Position numbers and translations under genes: made by a program. This document shows, in pieces, positions 32,890 to 41,069 of a DNA stretch of 64,000 nt. The notes beneath the pieces were generated by a model. That model had not been told where the DNA came from. It saw only the letters and a program-made list of their open reading frames with translations, and did not search any database. The stretch is from Methylobacterium nonmethylotrophicum. Lineage in GTDB: Bacteria > Pseudomonadota > Alphaproteobacteria > Rhizobiales > Beijerinckiaceae. Location: NCBI RefSeq assembly GCF_004745635.1, contig NZ_SRLB01000004.1:372001-436000 (forward strand). The letters are read 5' to 3'. Position 1 is the stretch's first letter. The number at the start of each line of letters is the position of its first letter.

Positions 32890-35751
32890 TCAGGCCGCCG
32901 CGATCAGGTCGTTCCGGGCCAGGAGGAACCGGGGCACGGCGGCGGCCGGGAGCGGCCGGCTCAGCAGGTAGCCCTGGACTTCCGAGAACCCGCTCGCCCG
33001 CAGCCGGGCGAGCTGCTCGGGCGTCTCGACGCCCTCCGCCGTGGTGGTGATCCGCAGGGTGCGGCCGAGCTCGGCCACGACGTGGACGATCGCGGCGGCC
33101 TCGTCCTTCTCGAGCAGGTTGCGGACGAACGATTGGTCCAGCTTGATCTTGTCGAACCGGAAGCCGTTGAGGGAGCTCAGGGACGAGTAGCCGGTGCCGA
33201 AATCGTCCATCGAGAACCGCACGCCGAGGCGGCGCAGCCGGGTCAGCATGTCGTAGGTCGCCCGATCCTGGCTCAGGATGACCGATTCGGTGATCTCGAG
33301 CTCGAGGCGGCGGCTCGGCAGCCGGGTCGCGCGCAGGACCTGCTCGACGAGCTGGTCGAGGTCGCCGCTGCGGAACTGCATCGGCGAGATGTTGACCGCG
33401 ACGCGCGGGTGGCCGGGCCAGTCCATCGCGTCGGTGCAGGCCGTCCGCAGGACGTAGGCGCCGAGCGCGTCGATGAGGCCGGTCGCCTCGGCGACGGGAA
33501 TGAACTCGCCCGGCGAGATCCATCCTCGCTCCGGATGGTGCCAGCGGGCGAGCGCCTCGAGGCCGGTCACCGCATTCGTCGTCAGGTCGAACAGCGGCTG
33601 GTAGTGCAGGGCGATCTGCCCGCTCTCGATCGCGAGCTTCAGCTCGCGTTCCAGCCAGCGGCGCTGGTGCTGGCGCTCCTCCATGTCCGGTTCGAAGACG
33701 CGCACCCGCCGGCCGCCCTCCGCCTTGGCGGCGTAGAGGGCGAGGTCGGCGCGGCGCAGCAGGTGGTCGCCGTCGGCGTCGACCTCCGCCGAGACCGCGA
33801 TCCCGAGGCTCGCATCGGCCGAGACGAGCTGGTCGGCGATCAGGAACGGGCGCTTGAGCTGGACCAGGGCCTCGTCCGCCAGCCGGATCGCCGCGTCCGG
33901 CAGGTCGGACCCGGACAGGACCACGGCGAACTCGTCGCCGCCGAGGCGCGCGACGGTGCTGCCGGGCGGGCTCAACGCCGTCAGCCGGCGGCCGACCTGC
34001 CGCAAGAGCTCGTCCCCCGCCGGGTGGCCGAGCGTGTCGTTGATGCCCTTGAAGTCGTCGAGGTCGAGGCAGATCACGGCGGCTGCGCGGCCGCCCCGCC
34101 CGTGCTCAGAGATGGCCGCGGCCATGCGCTCGGCCAGGAGGACGCGGTTCGGGAGCCCGGTCAGGGCGTCGTGGGTCGCCAGGTGGGTGATGCGCGCCTG
34201 GGCGCGCACGCTCGCGGTCACGTCCTCGTGGGTCTCCACCCAGCCGCCGTCGGCCATCGGCTGGACCCGGATCGCGACGCAGCGCCCGTCCGCGAGGGTC
34301 GCGGTCGCGGTCGGGCCCGGCGGGACGGTCCCGGTGCCCGGCGCCTCCGCCAGGCCGGCCAGCCTCCGGACCTCGGCGTGGGTCGGGTCGGACGCGAGCG
34401 CGCCCTGGGCGATCCCGTAGATGCGCAGGAACTGCGCGTTGAACACCTTGAGGCGGCCGTTGGCGCTGAACATGCACAGGCCCTGGGACATGTTGTTCAA
34501 GGCCGCGTCGAACCGCGCGTTCTGCTCCTGAAGCTGGCCCTCGCGCTCGGTCAGGGCCGCATTCTGCCGGAAGACGTCGTCCCGCAGCTGGTCGCGCTCG
34601 GCCAGGGAGTGCTCGAGGACCACGACGGCCCGGGCGATGTCGCCGACCTCGTCCTTGCGGCCGACCTCCGGCACCGCGACGTGCCAGTTGCCCCGGGCGA
34701 CCTCGGACACCGTCTCGGCGATCCGGACGAGCGGGCGGGTGATGCGGCTCGACAGGATCAGCAGCACCACCGCGACGAGGAGCAGGGTGAGGCCCGCGAA
34801 AGCCCAGAGGGTGCTGAGGAGCGAGCGGGAGCTGCCCTCGCCGATGCTGACGACCTTGCCGGTGAGCTGCTCGAGCTCCCGCAAGGGGGCCGCGGCGCAT
34901 ATCCGGAGGCTCGGCGCCATGGGGATGCACCGCGCGACCTTGTCGGCCCCGGCGACGGCCCGCAGGCCCGCCCCCGAGGGCTCACCCAGCACGACGCCGT
35001 TGCGCTCGGCGCCCGCCGAGGAGAGCAGGCGCGGGCCGGCCACGATCAGCACGTCGCGTCCGCTCAGGGCCGAGAACGCCGCCAGCGTCGGCTCCCGCGG
35101 GCGCAGGACGCGGTAGCCGACGAGCCCGCCGACCACCTCGCCGAAATCGTCGAACAGCGGCTGACCGAGGACGTCAACCACGGTGCCGGTCTCGTCCGCG
35201 GCCAGCGCCCGGGCGAGCGCCTCGTCCCAGCGCAGGCTGAGCACGAACCCGGTCGACCGCTCGCGGTCGTTCCGGGCCATCATCGTCCGCAGGGCGGCCG
35301 AAAGGGGTGTCCGGGCGAGGCCCGCATTGGCCGAGAGGAGGTCGGCGTCGACCCGGTCGGCGGTCAGGGCGCGCAGGTTCAGGTCGAAGGCGATCACCCC
35401 GTCGAGGTCGGCCAGCGCGAGGGCCGGCCGCAGGAGCTCGGAGGCCGCCACCGTGTTGCCGGAGAACACCGCCTTCGCCACGTCCCAGCGCCTGGCGAGC
35501 GTGGCGAAGCGGCGCTCCACGTCCTCGCGCTGGATCTGGAGGCGGGAGGCCGCGAGCTTGGCGTCGCTGAGGAGGCGCCCGGAGAGCTGCGATTCCGACC
35601 AGCTCGACACCTCCCGGGCCTGTTCGCTCAGCGTCTGTCCGGACCGGAGCGCCACGAGGGAGACGAGCACGGCGAGCGCGATGGCGGCCGTCGAGACCGT
35701 CGCGCCGACGAGGCGCGCGCGCAGGGTCCGCAGGAACGGGGGGCGGGTCAC
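32890..35751 (-). CDS. Membrane sensor with HAMP, PAS, GGDEF and EAL domains
   Basis: 953 aa. TM1 (~13-35), a periplasmic sensor of ~275 residues, TM2 (~312-333), HAMP (~335-390), a PAS domain (~410-520, 'LNNMSQGLCMFSANGRLKVFN'), GGDEF (~525-690, motif LGGDEF with GGDEF at 604-608) and EAL (~700-945, 'EALARW' at 732). The EAL catalytic marks are present: 'ELEITESV', 'DDFGTGYSSL', 'KLDQSFV' and 'EGVETPEQL'. Both domains look competent to make and break cyclic-di-GMP. A GTG start overlaps the stop of the PstS-like gene (GTGA), so translation is coupled to that periplasmic protein, which may present the signal. Confidence 0.93.
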   Translation of the reverse strand: MTRPPFLRTLRARLVGATVSTAAIALAVLVSLVALRSGQTLSEQAREVSSWSESQLSGRLLSDAKLAASRLQIQREDVERRFATLARRWDVAKAVFSGNTVAASELLRPALALADLDGVIAFDLNLRALTADRVDADLLSANAGLARTPLSAALRTMMARNDRERSTGFVLSLRWDEALARALAADETGTVVDVLGQPLFDDFGEVVGGLVGYRVLRPREPTLAAFSALSGRDVLIVAGPRLLSSAGAERNGVVLGEPSGAGLRAVAGADKVARCIPMAPSLRICAAAPLRELEQLTGKVVSIGEGSSRSLLSTLWAFAGLTLLLVAVVLLILSSRITRPLVRIAETVSEVARGNWHVAVPEVGRKDEVGDIARAVVVLEHSLAERDQLRDDVFRQNAALTEREGQLQEQNARFDAALNNMSQGLCMFSANGRLKVFNAQFLRIYGIAQGALASDPTHAEVRRLAGLAEAPGTGTVPPGPTATATLADGRCVAIRVQPMADGGWVETHEDVTASVRAQARITHLATHDALTGLPNRVLLAERMAAAISEHGRGGRAAAVICLDLDDFKGINDTLGHPAGDELLRQVGRRLTALSPPGSTVARLGGDEFAVVLSGSDLPDAAIRLADEALVQLKRPFLIADQLVSADASLGIAVSAEVDADGDHLLRRADLALYAAKAEGGRRVRVFEPDMEERQHQRRWLERELKLAIESGQIALHYQPLFDLTTNAVTGLEALARWHHPERGWISPGEFIPVAEATGLIDALGAYVLRTACTDAMDWPGHPRVAVNISPMQFRSGDLDQLVEQVLRATRLPSRRLELEITESVILSQDRATYDMLTRLRRLGVRFSMDDFGTGYSSLSSLNGFRFDKIKLDQSFVRNLLEKDEAAAIVHVVAELGRTLRITTTAEGVETPEQLARLRASGFSEVQGYLLSRPLPAAAVPRFLLARNDLIAAA

Positions 35752-36557
35752 GGCTTGAGCGGAGCGCCGCCCCGCTCCGCCAGCAGCCGCCCCGCACGCT
35801 CGGAGGTGGCGAAGGCGAGGAAGGCGGCGGAGGCCGCGTCCCGGGTGGCCGCCTTGTAGATCAGCGCGAGGGTCACGGCACTCGGATAGCCGGGATCGCG
35901 CGGGGCGTGGCCGTCGATCGCCAGGACCGTCATGGTCCCCGCCAGGGCCGGGGAGAATGGCCCGAAGCCGATCGCGCCGGGGGTCTGCCGCACCGTCTCG
36001 ACGGCGTCCTGGGTCGTCGTCGCGGTCTTGGAGCGCGTGGTGAGGACGAGGTCGCGCCAGCCCGGCATGCTCGCGCGCAGCACCGCGAGGGTGCTGTCCG
36101 TCTCCTCGCGCCGGACCACCCGGATCCTGAGGTCGGGGCCGCCGACCGCGTTCCAGTTCTCGATCCGTCCCGAGAAGATACCCGCCACCTGGTCGCTCGT
36201 CAGGCCCGTCACCCCGGCGTCCCGGTGGACGAAGATCGCGGAGGGGATGCGCACGAGCGGGACCTCGACCAGGCCCTGCGCCTTCTCGGCCTCCGTGAGC
36301 GGACGCGCCACCCGGCCGAGCTTCTGGCGCTCGCCGCCTACCGCCGCCACCGCCCCGCCGGAGCCGATGCTCGGCGGCACCGCGATGCGGGTCTCGCCCG
36401 GCTCGGCATTGTAGGCGGTCGCCAGCGCCTGCAGCATCTCGATCCCGTCACCCGTCCCGACGACGGCGAGCTCCTCTGCCTGCCCCCCGGTCGCCAGGGT
36501 GACGGTGAGGAGCGCGGCGACGCAGACCTTGCGGATCCTGATGAATGCTTGTGCCAT
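35748..36557 (-). CDS. PstS-like periplasmic substrate-binding protein
   Basis: 269 aa. A signal peptide (hydrophobic 'VCVAALLTVTLATGGQAEE') precedes a PBP fold: 'LAVVGTGDGIEMLQALATAYNAE', 'PPSIGSGGAVAAVG', 'LGRVARPLTEAEKAQGL', 'IPSAIFVHRDAGVTGLTSDQVAGIFSGRIENWNAVGG', 'QTPGAIGFGPFSPA'. These are typical of phosphate-type (PstS) binders, but no ABC permease or ATPase follows. The gene overlaps the GGDEF/EAL gene by GTGA. Inference: it acts as a ligand sensor for that protein instead of as a transporter component. The ligand could be phosphate, another oxyanion or something else. Confidence 0.85.
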   Translation of the reverse strand: MAQAFIRIRKVCVAALLTVTLATGGQAEELAVVGTGDGIEMLQALATAYNAEPGETRIAVPPSIGSGGAVAAVGGERQKLGRVARPLTEAEKAQGLVEVPLVRIPSAIFVHRDAGVTGLTSDQVAGIFSGRIENWNAVGGPDLRIRVVRREETDSTLAVLRASMPGWRDLVLTTRSKTATTTQDAVETVRQTPGAIGFGPFSPALAGTMTVLAIDGHAPRDPGYPSAVTLALIYKAATRDAASAAFLAFATSERAGRLLAERGGAPLKP

Positions 36558-36722
36558 GACCGCACTCTGCGGCCCAAACCTTTAAATTCCAATCACCGGG
36601 TCAGGCAGCATAGGTGATTAGTTAACAGACCGCTAATCATCCTTCGCGAAAGCGATCGCCGGACCGCCCCCGAAAACAACGTGGAGCAAAATCTCGAGCG
36701 ACAATCCAGGCTGCACCTCCGC
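36558..36722. promoter_or_regulatory. Promoter region of the PstS-like / GGDEF-EAL operon
   Basis: 165 bp between the PstS-like start and the 3' end of the reductase gene. It is less GC-rich and contains an inverted repeat at 36615-36621 and 36633-36639 (TGATTAG / CTAATCA, 11-base spacer). That arrangement could be an operator for the minus-strand operon. Confidence 0.4.
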
Positions 36723-37760
36723 TCACGTCGGCAGGTCGGCCTCGACGCCGTGATCCCGCGACATCCGCCGCAGAAGACGCTGGATGAAGTTCGTCGTCGG
36801 CGGCTCCTTGCTGGCGGATCCTCGCTCGGCGGCGTGGAACGGGTCGGCGTAGCAGGTCGCGCCGGCCGCCGCGGCCAGGAACTGGACCGCCGCGACCATC
36901 CCGGGGGCGCCGGCCGCCAGGACGGTGTCGTCCGCCGTCAGCATCGGCAGGTGGAGCGTCGGCCGGCCGGGCCGCGCGTCGGCCGGCGGATTGCTCCCGC
37001 TGCAGGTCAGGATCGTGGTGACGCCCCGCTCGCGCAGCCAGTCGAGCGCCGGGCGCATGTAGAGGTTCTGCGGGTGCCGCCCGCCGGCGACGACCACGAG
37101 ACCGCGCTCCGGCTCGCGCAGGCGGCTCGCCCGCGCCACCGCCCAAGCCGGCGCCCAGCCGACCCCGGACGAGACGATGACGAGGCGCCCGCGCCCGAGC
37201 CGGTGGAAGGCCTGGCCGAACGGCCCCTCGACCTTCACCGCGTGCCCGGCGCCGACCCGCTGCCCGAGATGGGGGGAGACGGCGCCGCCCTCCTGGCGGC
37301 GGATCTGGAAGACCAGCTCGTGCAGCTCGCCCGATCCGTCCGCCCGCAGGCTCGGGCTGTAGTCCCGCGGCGGCAGGCCCGCGAAGGTGACACGGACATA
37401 TTGCCCGGGCAGGTAGGCGAGGCGCTTGCGCAAGGCCACCGTGACCTCGACGATGTCGGGCGTGAGCGCGACCACCCGCTCCACGCTGCCGCTGCGCCGG
37501 ACGACGTCCGGCACCTCGTCGAACTCGATGACGGTCTCGCTGGTGAGCCGGGCCCGGCAGGCCAGCACGGTCTCGCCGATGCGCGTGCCCGCGTCGTCGA
37601 CCGTCCCGGCATGGATTCGGACGCGGCAGGTGTCGCACTGCCCGGTGGCGCAGTCGTGCGGGATCACGCGCCCGCCGGCCAGGCCCGCCTCGAGCAGGGT
37701 CTGCCCGGCCCGGGCCGCGATGCGCCGGCCGTTGATCACCAGGGCGAGGGGTTGGGCCAT
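36723..37760 (-). CDS. 2Fe-2S ferredoxin / flavin reductase (FNR-type)
   Basis: 345 aa. The N-terminal ferredoxin has Cys37, Cys42, Cys45 and Cys68 in the plant-type pattern C-x4-C-x2-C-x22-C ('CATGQCDTC'). An FNR module (~95-320) follows, with the flavin motif 'RDYSPS' and the NAD(P)-site loop 'SSGVGWAPAWA'. A ~35-residue tail ends it. It transfers electrons from NAD(P)H through flavin to the iron-sulfur cluster. The gene is 16 bases after the cytochrome-like gene, so it probably feeds that membrane protein. Alternatively it could serve a separate oxygenase. Confidence 0.88.
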   Translation of the reverse strand: MAQPLALVINGRRIAARAGQTLLEAGLAGGRVIPHDCATGQCDTCRVRIHAGTVDDAGTRIGETVLACRARLTSETVIEFDEVPDVVRRSGSVERVVALTPDIVEVTVALRKRLAYLPGQYVRVTFAGLPPRDYSPSLRADGSGELHELVFQIRRQEGGAVSPHLGQRVGAGHAVKVEGPFGQAFHRLGRGRLVIVSSGVGWAPAWAVARASRLREPERGLVVVAGGRHPQNLYMRPALDWLRERGVTTILTCSGSNPPADARPGRPTLHLPMLTADDTVLAAGAPGMVAAVQFLAAAAGATCYADPFHAAERGSASKEPPTTNFIQRLLRRMSRDHGVEADLPT

Positions 37761-37776
37761 GGCGGTTCGTCCCGGT

Positions 37777-39549
37777 TCAGCGCAGCAGCACTTCGACCGG
37801 ACGCATGTGCCGGGTGTGGCGCGTCTGCGTGTGGTCGAAGGCCGAGACGTAGAGGTAGAAGGTGTTGCCGGGCAGGAAGTCGACGTCGTACTTGCTGCCG
37901 GTCGCGATCTTGCGCGAGGCCACCAGCGTCCAGTGGTCGTCGGCCCAGTGCGCGGCGGCCGAGATGCCGGCGCGGTCGCCGGAATAGCCGTCCGTGATCA
38001 GCACGCCCGGCATCACGGTGCCGACCGGGATCTCCGCGTCGAGGGCGGCGGAATAGGGCACCGTCTCGGTCTTCTCGACCATCCACCACTGCGCGCCCTC
38101 GGAGCTGGCGGCGTCCGGCGACAGGTCGACGGTGCCGAGCCTGGCGACCGTGGCGCGCCAGTCCTTGGGCAGGCGCAGCGGCTCGACGGCGGCCGCGTAC
38201 CCGCCCGGCCCCTCGAAGCGGAAGTTGTAGCGATAGGTGCTGGTGCCGGGATCGCCCCAGTAGCCGGCCTGGTAGCGGCCCTTGACGGCGCGCTCGGCCG
38301 CGGTCGGGTCGATCGGCGGGCCGATATGCATGTCCTCGACCACGCCGAGCATGCCGCCGCGGGCCGCCTTCCACTGCCACATGTCGATGTAGCTGCCGTC
38401 CGTGGTGTAGTGGTAGCCGCGGCCGTTCATCGGCGCCGGCGCGTCGGGCAGGGGTTTCGGGCCGAGATGGGTCGAGCCGCCGCTGCCGAAGGCGTCGGAG
38501 CGCGAGAAGATCACCGCGAGCTTGTCCTCGTAATAGGCGGTCACGTCCGCCCGCGCCGCGTCGGCGTCCATGACGTGCCAGCCGTCCTCCCGCTTGATCA
38601 GCGGGACGCGCTTGAGCGACTGCGACGGGTCCCACCAGCGGAAGGCGAAGTAGATGGTGGCGTCGTCCCGCACGGCGCGGATCTCGACGGTGGTCTCGCC
38701 GGTGCCGCCGAAATTGGCGCCCTGCATCGTCCTGACCGAGACGGGCCGGGCCGTGCGCCAGACCGGGTCGTCGAGGAGCCTGCCGAGGTCGGGGCCGGCC
38801 GGCACCTTGTCGACGACCAGGGTCGAGCGGCCGCCGATATCGGCGAAGGCGAGGCCGCCCACGACCGGGATGCCGAGGGACGCGGCCGCCAGCAGGGGCC
38901 GGCGCCGCCGCACCGCGCCGTCCGCCAGGGGTGCCGGGCGGAACAGCCGCAGGAGCTGCCACAGGCCGCCGTAGAGGAAATGCGCCAGGGTGTGCACCGC
39001 GATGTAGGCCAGCGACACCAGCGCGCAGGTGGCGTGCAGCCACACCACCCAGCCGCCGTAGCCGAGATAGAGCGCGACGCCGGTCGCGGTGAGGACGAGG
39101 GTGACGGCGTAGATCAGCCAGTGCAGCGCGACATTGATGCCGCCCCAGCGCGCCTTGCGGGCCATCGTGCTGCGCCCGCCGACGAGGATCGCGCGCAGGC
39201 GCGAGAGGCCGTTGCGGTCGGTGAGCCGCCCGCGCACGAGGTAGACGACGTAGGCGGTGATGCCGAAGAACAGGCTGAGACCCGCCACGAAATGAACCGT
39301 CCAGACCTCGCCCTGGGGCAGCAGGGGCGCCAGGAACTTCGCCGTCCGGGCGACGGGCGCGTCGGCGGAAATCCGCAGGCCCGTGATCAGGCTCGCGACC
39401 ATCGCGATCGCGACGACCCAGTGGATGACGATCGTGCCCGTATCGGAGCGCGGACGCCGGTCGGACGGGCTTGCCGGCGTCCCTCGCGGTGCCGGGACTG
39501 CGTCAGCTGCGTCGGGCGAGCGCCGCGAGAGGGTCAGCTGGTCCGACAT
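37777..39549 (-). CDS. Cytochrome b561-like membrane protein fused to an EB_dh-type heme domain
   Basis: 590 aa. Residues ~35-220 are four membrane helices of a cytochrome b561-type module with helical His residues ('IVIHWVVAIAMV', 'VHFVAGLSLFF', 'ALHWLIYAVTLVL', 'AVHTLAHFLY'). After a further hydrophobic segment the protein has a large (~330 aa) soluble C-terminal domain resembling the ethylbenzene-dehydrogenase-related heme-binding domain ('VEIRAVRDDATIYFAFRWWDPSQS', 'HMRPVEVLLR'). ATG 39549 is used; a TTG 48 bases upstream is possible. It probably moves electrons from the reductase encoded downstream across the membrane. The final acceptor is unknown. Confidence 0.75.
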   Translation of the reverse strand: MSDQLTLSRRSPDAADAVPAPRGTPASPSDRRPRSDTGTIVIHWVVAIAMVASLITGLRISADAPVARTAKFLAPLLPQGEVWTVHFVAGLSLFFGITAYVVYLVRGRLTDRNGLSRLRAILVGGRSTMARKARWGGINVALHWLIYAVTLVLTATGVALYLGYGGWVVWLHATCALVSLAYIAVHTLAHFLYGGLWQLLRLFRPAPLADGAVRRRRPLLAAASLGIPVVGGLAFADIGGRSTLVVDKVPAGPDLGRLLDDPVWRTARPVSVRTMQGANFGGTGETTVEIRAVRDDATIYFAFRWWDPSQSLKRVPLIKREDGWHVMDADAARADVTAYYEDKLAVIFSRSDAFGSGGSTHLGPKPLPDAPAPMNGRGYHYTTDGSYIDMWQWKAARGGMLGVVEDMHIGPPIDPTAAERAVKGRYQAGYWGDPGTSTYRYNFRFEGPGGYAAAVEPLRLPKDWRATVARLGTVDLSPDAASSEGAQWWMVEKTETVPYSAALDAEIPVGTVMPGVLITDGYSGDRAGISAAAHWADDHWTLVASRKIATGSKYDVDFLPGNTFYLYVSAFDHTQTRHTRHMRPVEVLLR

Positions 39550-40206
39550 GCAAAGCCCCTGATCTTCGTCGTAAATCGACCGATCGGAATTTTTCAAGAT
39601 CTTGTTAAAAATTGATTTATCACGATTGCCGACGATCCGCTACGGCCAAGTTAGATAATCGTTAAAAAAAAACCCAAGCTCCACTCGGAGGATGATGCCT
39701 GGACGCGCGCAGGCGGGGGAAACGCTGGGCGAGCGGCACGATGCGTCGACGTTCGGCGATGGCGGCGCTGCGGCGGGTTTTTCTTTCCGGGTCATATTTC
39801 GGGTTGACCCTGGGGACAGCTTTCGGCCCGCATCGGTGCCAATCGTCCTGCCCGCCTCGTCAGCGTCCCGGCGGACGGTGCCGTCCCGTCCCGGGAGACC
39901 CGTGCCGCGGATGAGCCTCCGGGGTCCCCGGACGACACCGTCGCCCCCGGGCTGCCGCGGTCCGACGCGGGCCGATCCGCAGGAGCGACCCGACGATCGC
40001 CGCCGTCGCGGGCGGACCCGGGCGGTTGCTCGCCGGGGCGGGTTCGGCCCGGTCAGCGAGCGGGTCGCGGCAGCCCCGGCTGCGGTCGTCCGCGCCGACC
40101 GGGATGCGAGCCGCTGCGCGGGACGGGAGGGTGCGCGCTCCGCGATCCGGGCGGCCGCCGCCTGCCACGTCGGCGGCGGGCGCCTGCCGGGGTTCGGTGC
40201 GCGCCG
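39550..40206. other. Gene-free region upstream of the cytochrome b561-like gene
   Basis: 657 bp. Positions 39590-39690 are strikingly AT-rich for this genome and include a run of nine A (39664-39672) and CTTGTTAAAAATTG. This is probably the minus-strand promoter of the cytochrome-like operon. From about 39690 to 40206 the DNA is GC-rich and I see no credible gene, only chance open frames antisense to the phosphoribulokinase end. Confidence 0.45.
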
Positions 40207-41067
40207 CTACAGCAGGCGGCGCCGGCGCTCGACCAGGCGGAGGATCATCGGGGTCAGGATCAGCTGCATCGCGAGGTCGAGCTTGCCGCCCGGGATCACC
40301 ACCGAGTTCGCCCGCGACATGAAGCTGCCGGCGATCATCGAGATCAGGTAGGGAAAGTCGATGCCCTTCGGGTCGCGGAAGCGGATCACCACCATCGACT
40401 CGTCGGCGGTCGGGATCCAGCGGGCGATGAACGGGTTCGAGGTGTCGACCGTCGGGATGCGCTGGAAGTTGATGTCCGTGTTGGTGAATTGCGGGCAGAT
40501 GGTGGTCACGTAGTCGGGCATCCGGCGCAGGATCACGTCGGTCACCGCCTCGATGGAATAGCCCCGCGCGGCCTTGTCGCGGTGGAGCTTCTGGATCCAT
40601 TCGAGGTTGATCACCGGCACCACGCCGATCTTGAGGTCGGCGTGTCCCGCGATGTCGACGCGCTCGTTGGCGAGCGCACCGTGCAGGCCCTCGTAGAACA
40701 GCAGGTCGGAGCCCTCGGGAAACGGCTCCCAGGGCGTGAAGGTGCCGGGCGCCGCGCCGAAGCGCGCGGCATCCTCCGCGTCGTGCACGTAGTGGCGGGT
40801 GCGGCCGCGCCCGGACGCGCCGTACTGGCGGAACACCGCCTCGAGCTCGGCGAGCAGGTTCGCCCGCTCGCCGAAATGGCTCAGGGTCGGCTCGCGGGCC
40901 ATCGCCTCGCGCATCGCCGCCCGGTCGAGGGCGTGGAAGGCGTCGCCCTCGATGAAGGCCGCCGTCACGCCCTCGCGGCGGAAGATCTGGTCGAAGGTGT
41001 TGCGCACCGAGGTGGTGCCGGAGCCGGACGACCCGGTGACCGACACGATCGGGTGGAGCGCCGACAC
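40207..41067 (-). CDS. prk: Phosphoribulokinase
   Basis: 286 aa, the length of bacterial (class I) phosphoribulokinase. The P-loop is 'VTGSSGSGTTSV' near the N terminus. Other marks are 'AFIEGDAFHALDRAAMREAMA', 'FEGLHGA'-like 'FYEGLHGALANE', 'GVVPVINLEWIQKLHRDKAARGYSIEAVTDVILRRMPDY', 'PQFTNTDINFQRIPTVDTSNPF' and 'RANSVVIPGGKLDLAMQL'. It makes ribulose-1,5-bisphosphate from Ru5P and ATP. The GTG start at 41067 is 2 bases after the fructose-bisphosphatase-like stop, so the genes are coupled. With no RuBisCO here, a regulatory use of RuBP is possible; that role is reported for Methylorubrum, and extending it here is inference. Confidence 0.92.
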   Translation of the reverse strand: MSALHPIVSVTGSSGSGTTSVRNTFDQIFRREGVTAAFIEGDAFHALDRAAMREAMAREPTLSHFGERANLLAELEAVFRQYGASGRGRTRHYVHDAEDAARFGAAPGTFTPWEPFPEGSDLLFYEGLHGALANERVDIAGHADLKIGVVPVINLEWIQKLHRDKAARGYSIEAVTDVILRRMPDYVTTICPQFTNTDINFQRIPTVDTSNPFIARWIPTADESMVVIRFRDPKGIDFPYLISMIAGSFMSRANSVVIPGGKLDLAMQLILTPMILRLVERRRRLL

Positions 41068-41069
41068 CG

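Noticed and set aside
33082..35859. A 925-codon plus-strand open frame opposite the GGDEF/EAL gene
   Set aside because: It lies antisense to a gene with intact domain motifs and has no recognisable protein features.
39692..40351. A 219-codon plus-strand frame with a GGAGG-like sequence in front
   Set aside because: The protein is Arg/Pro-rich with no fold signal and overlaps the end of phosphoribulokinase; I treat it as chance.
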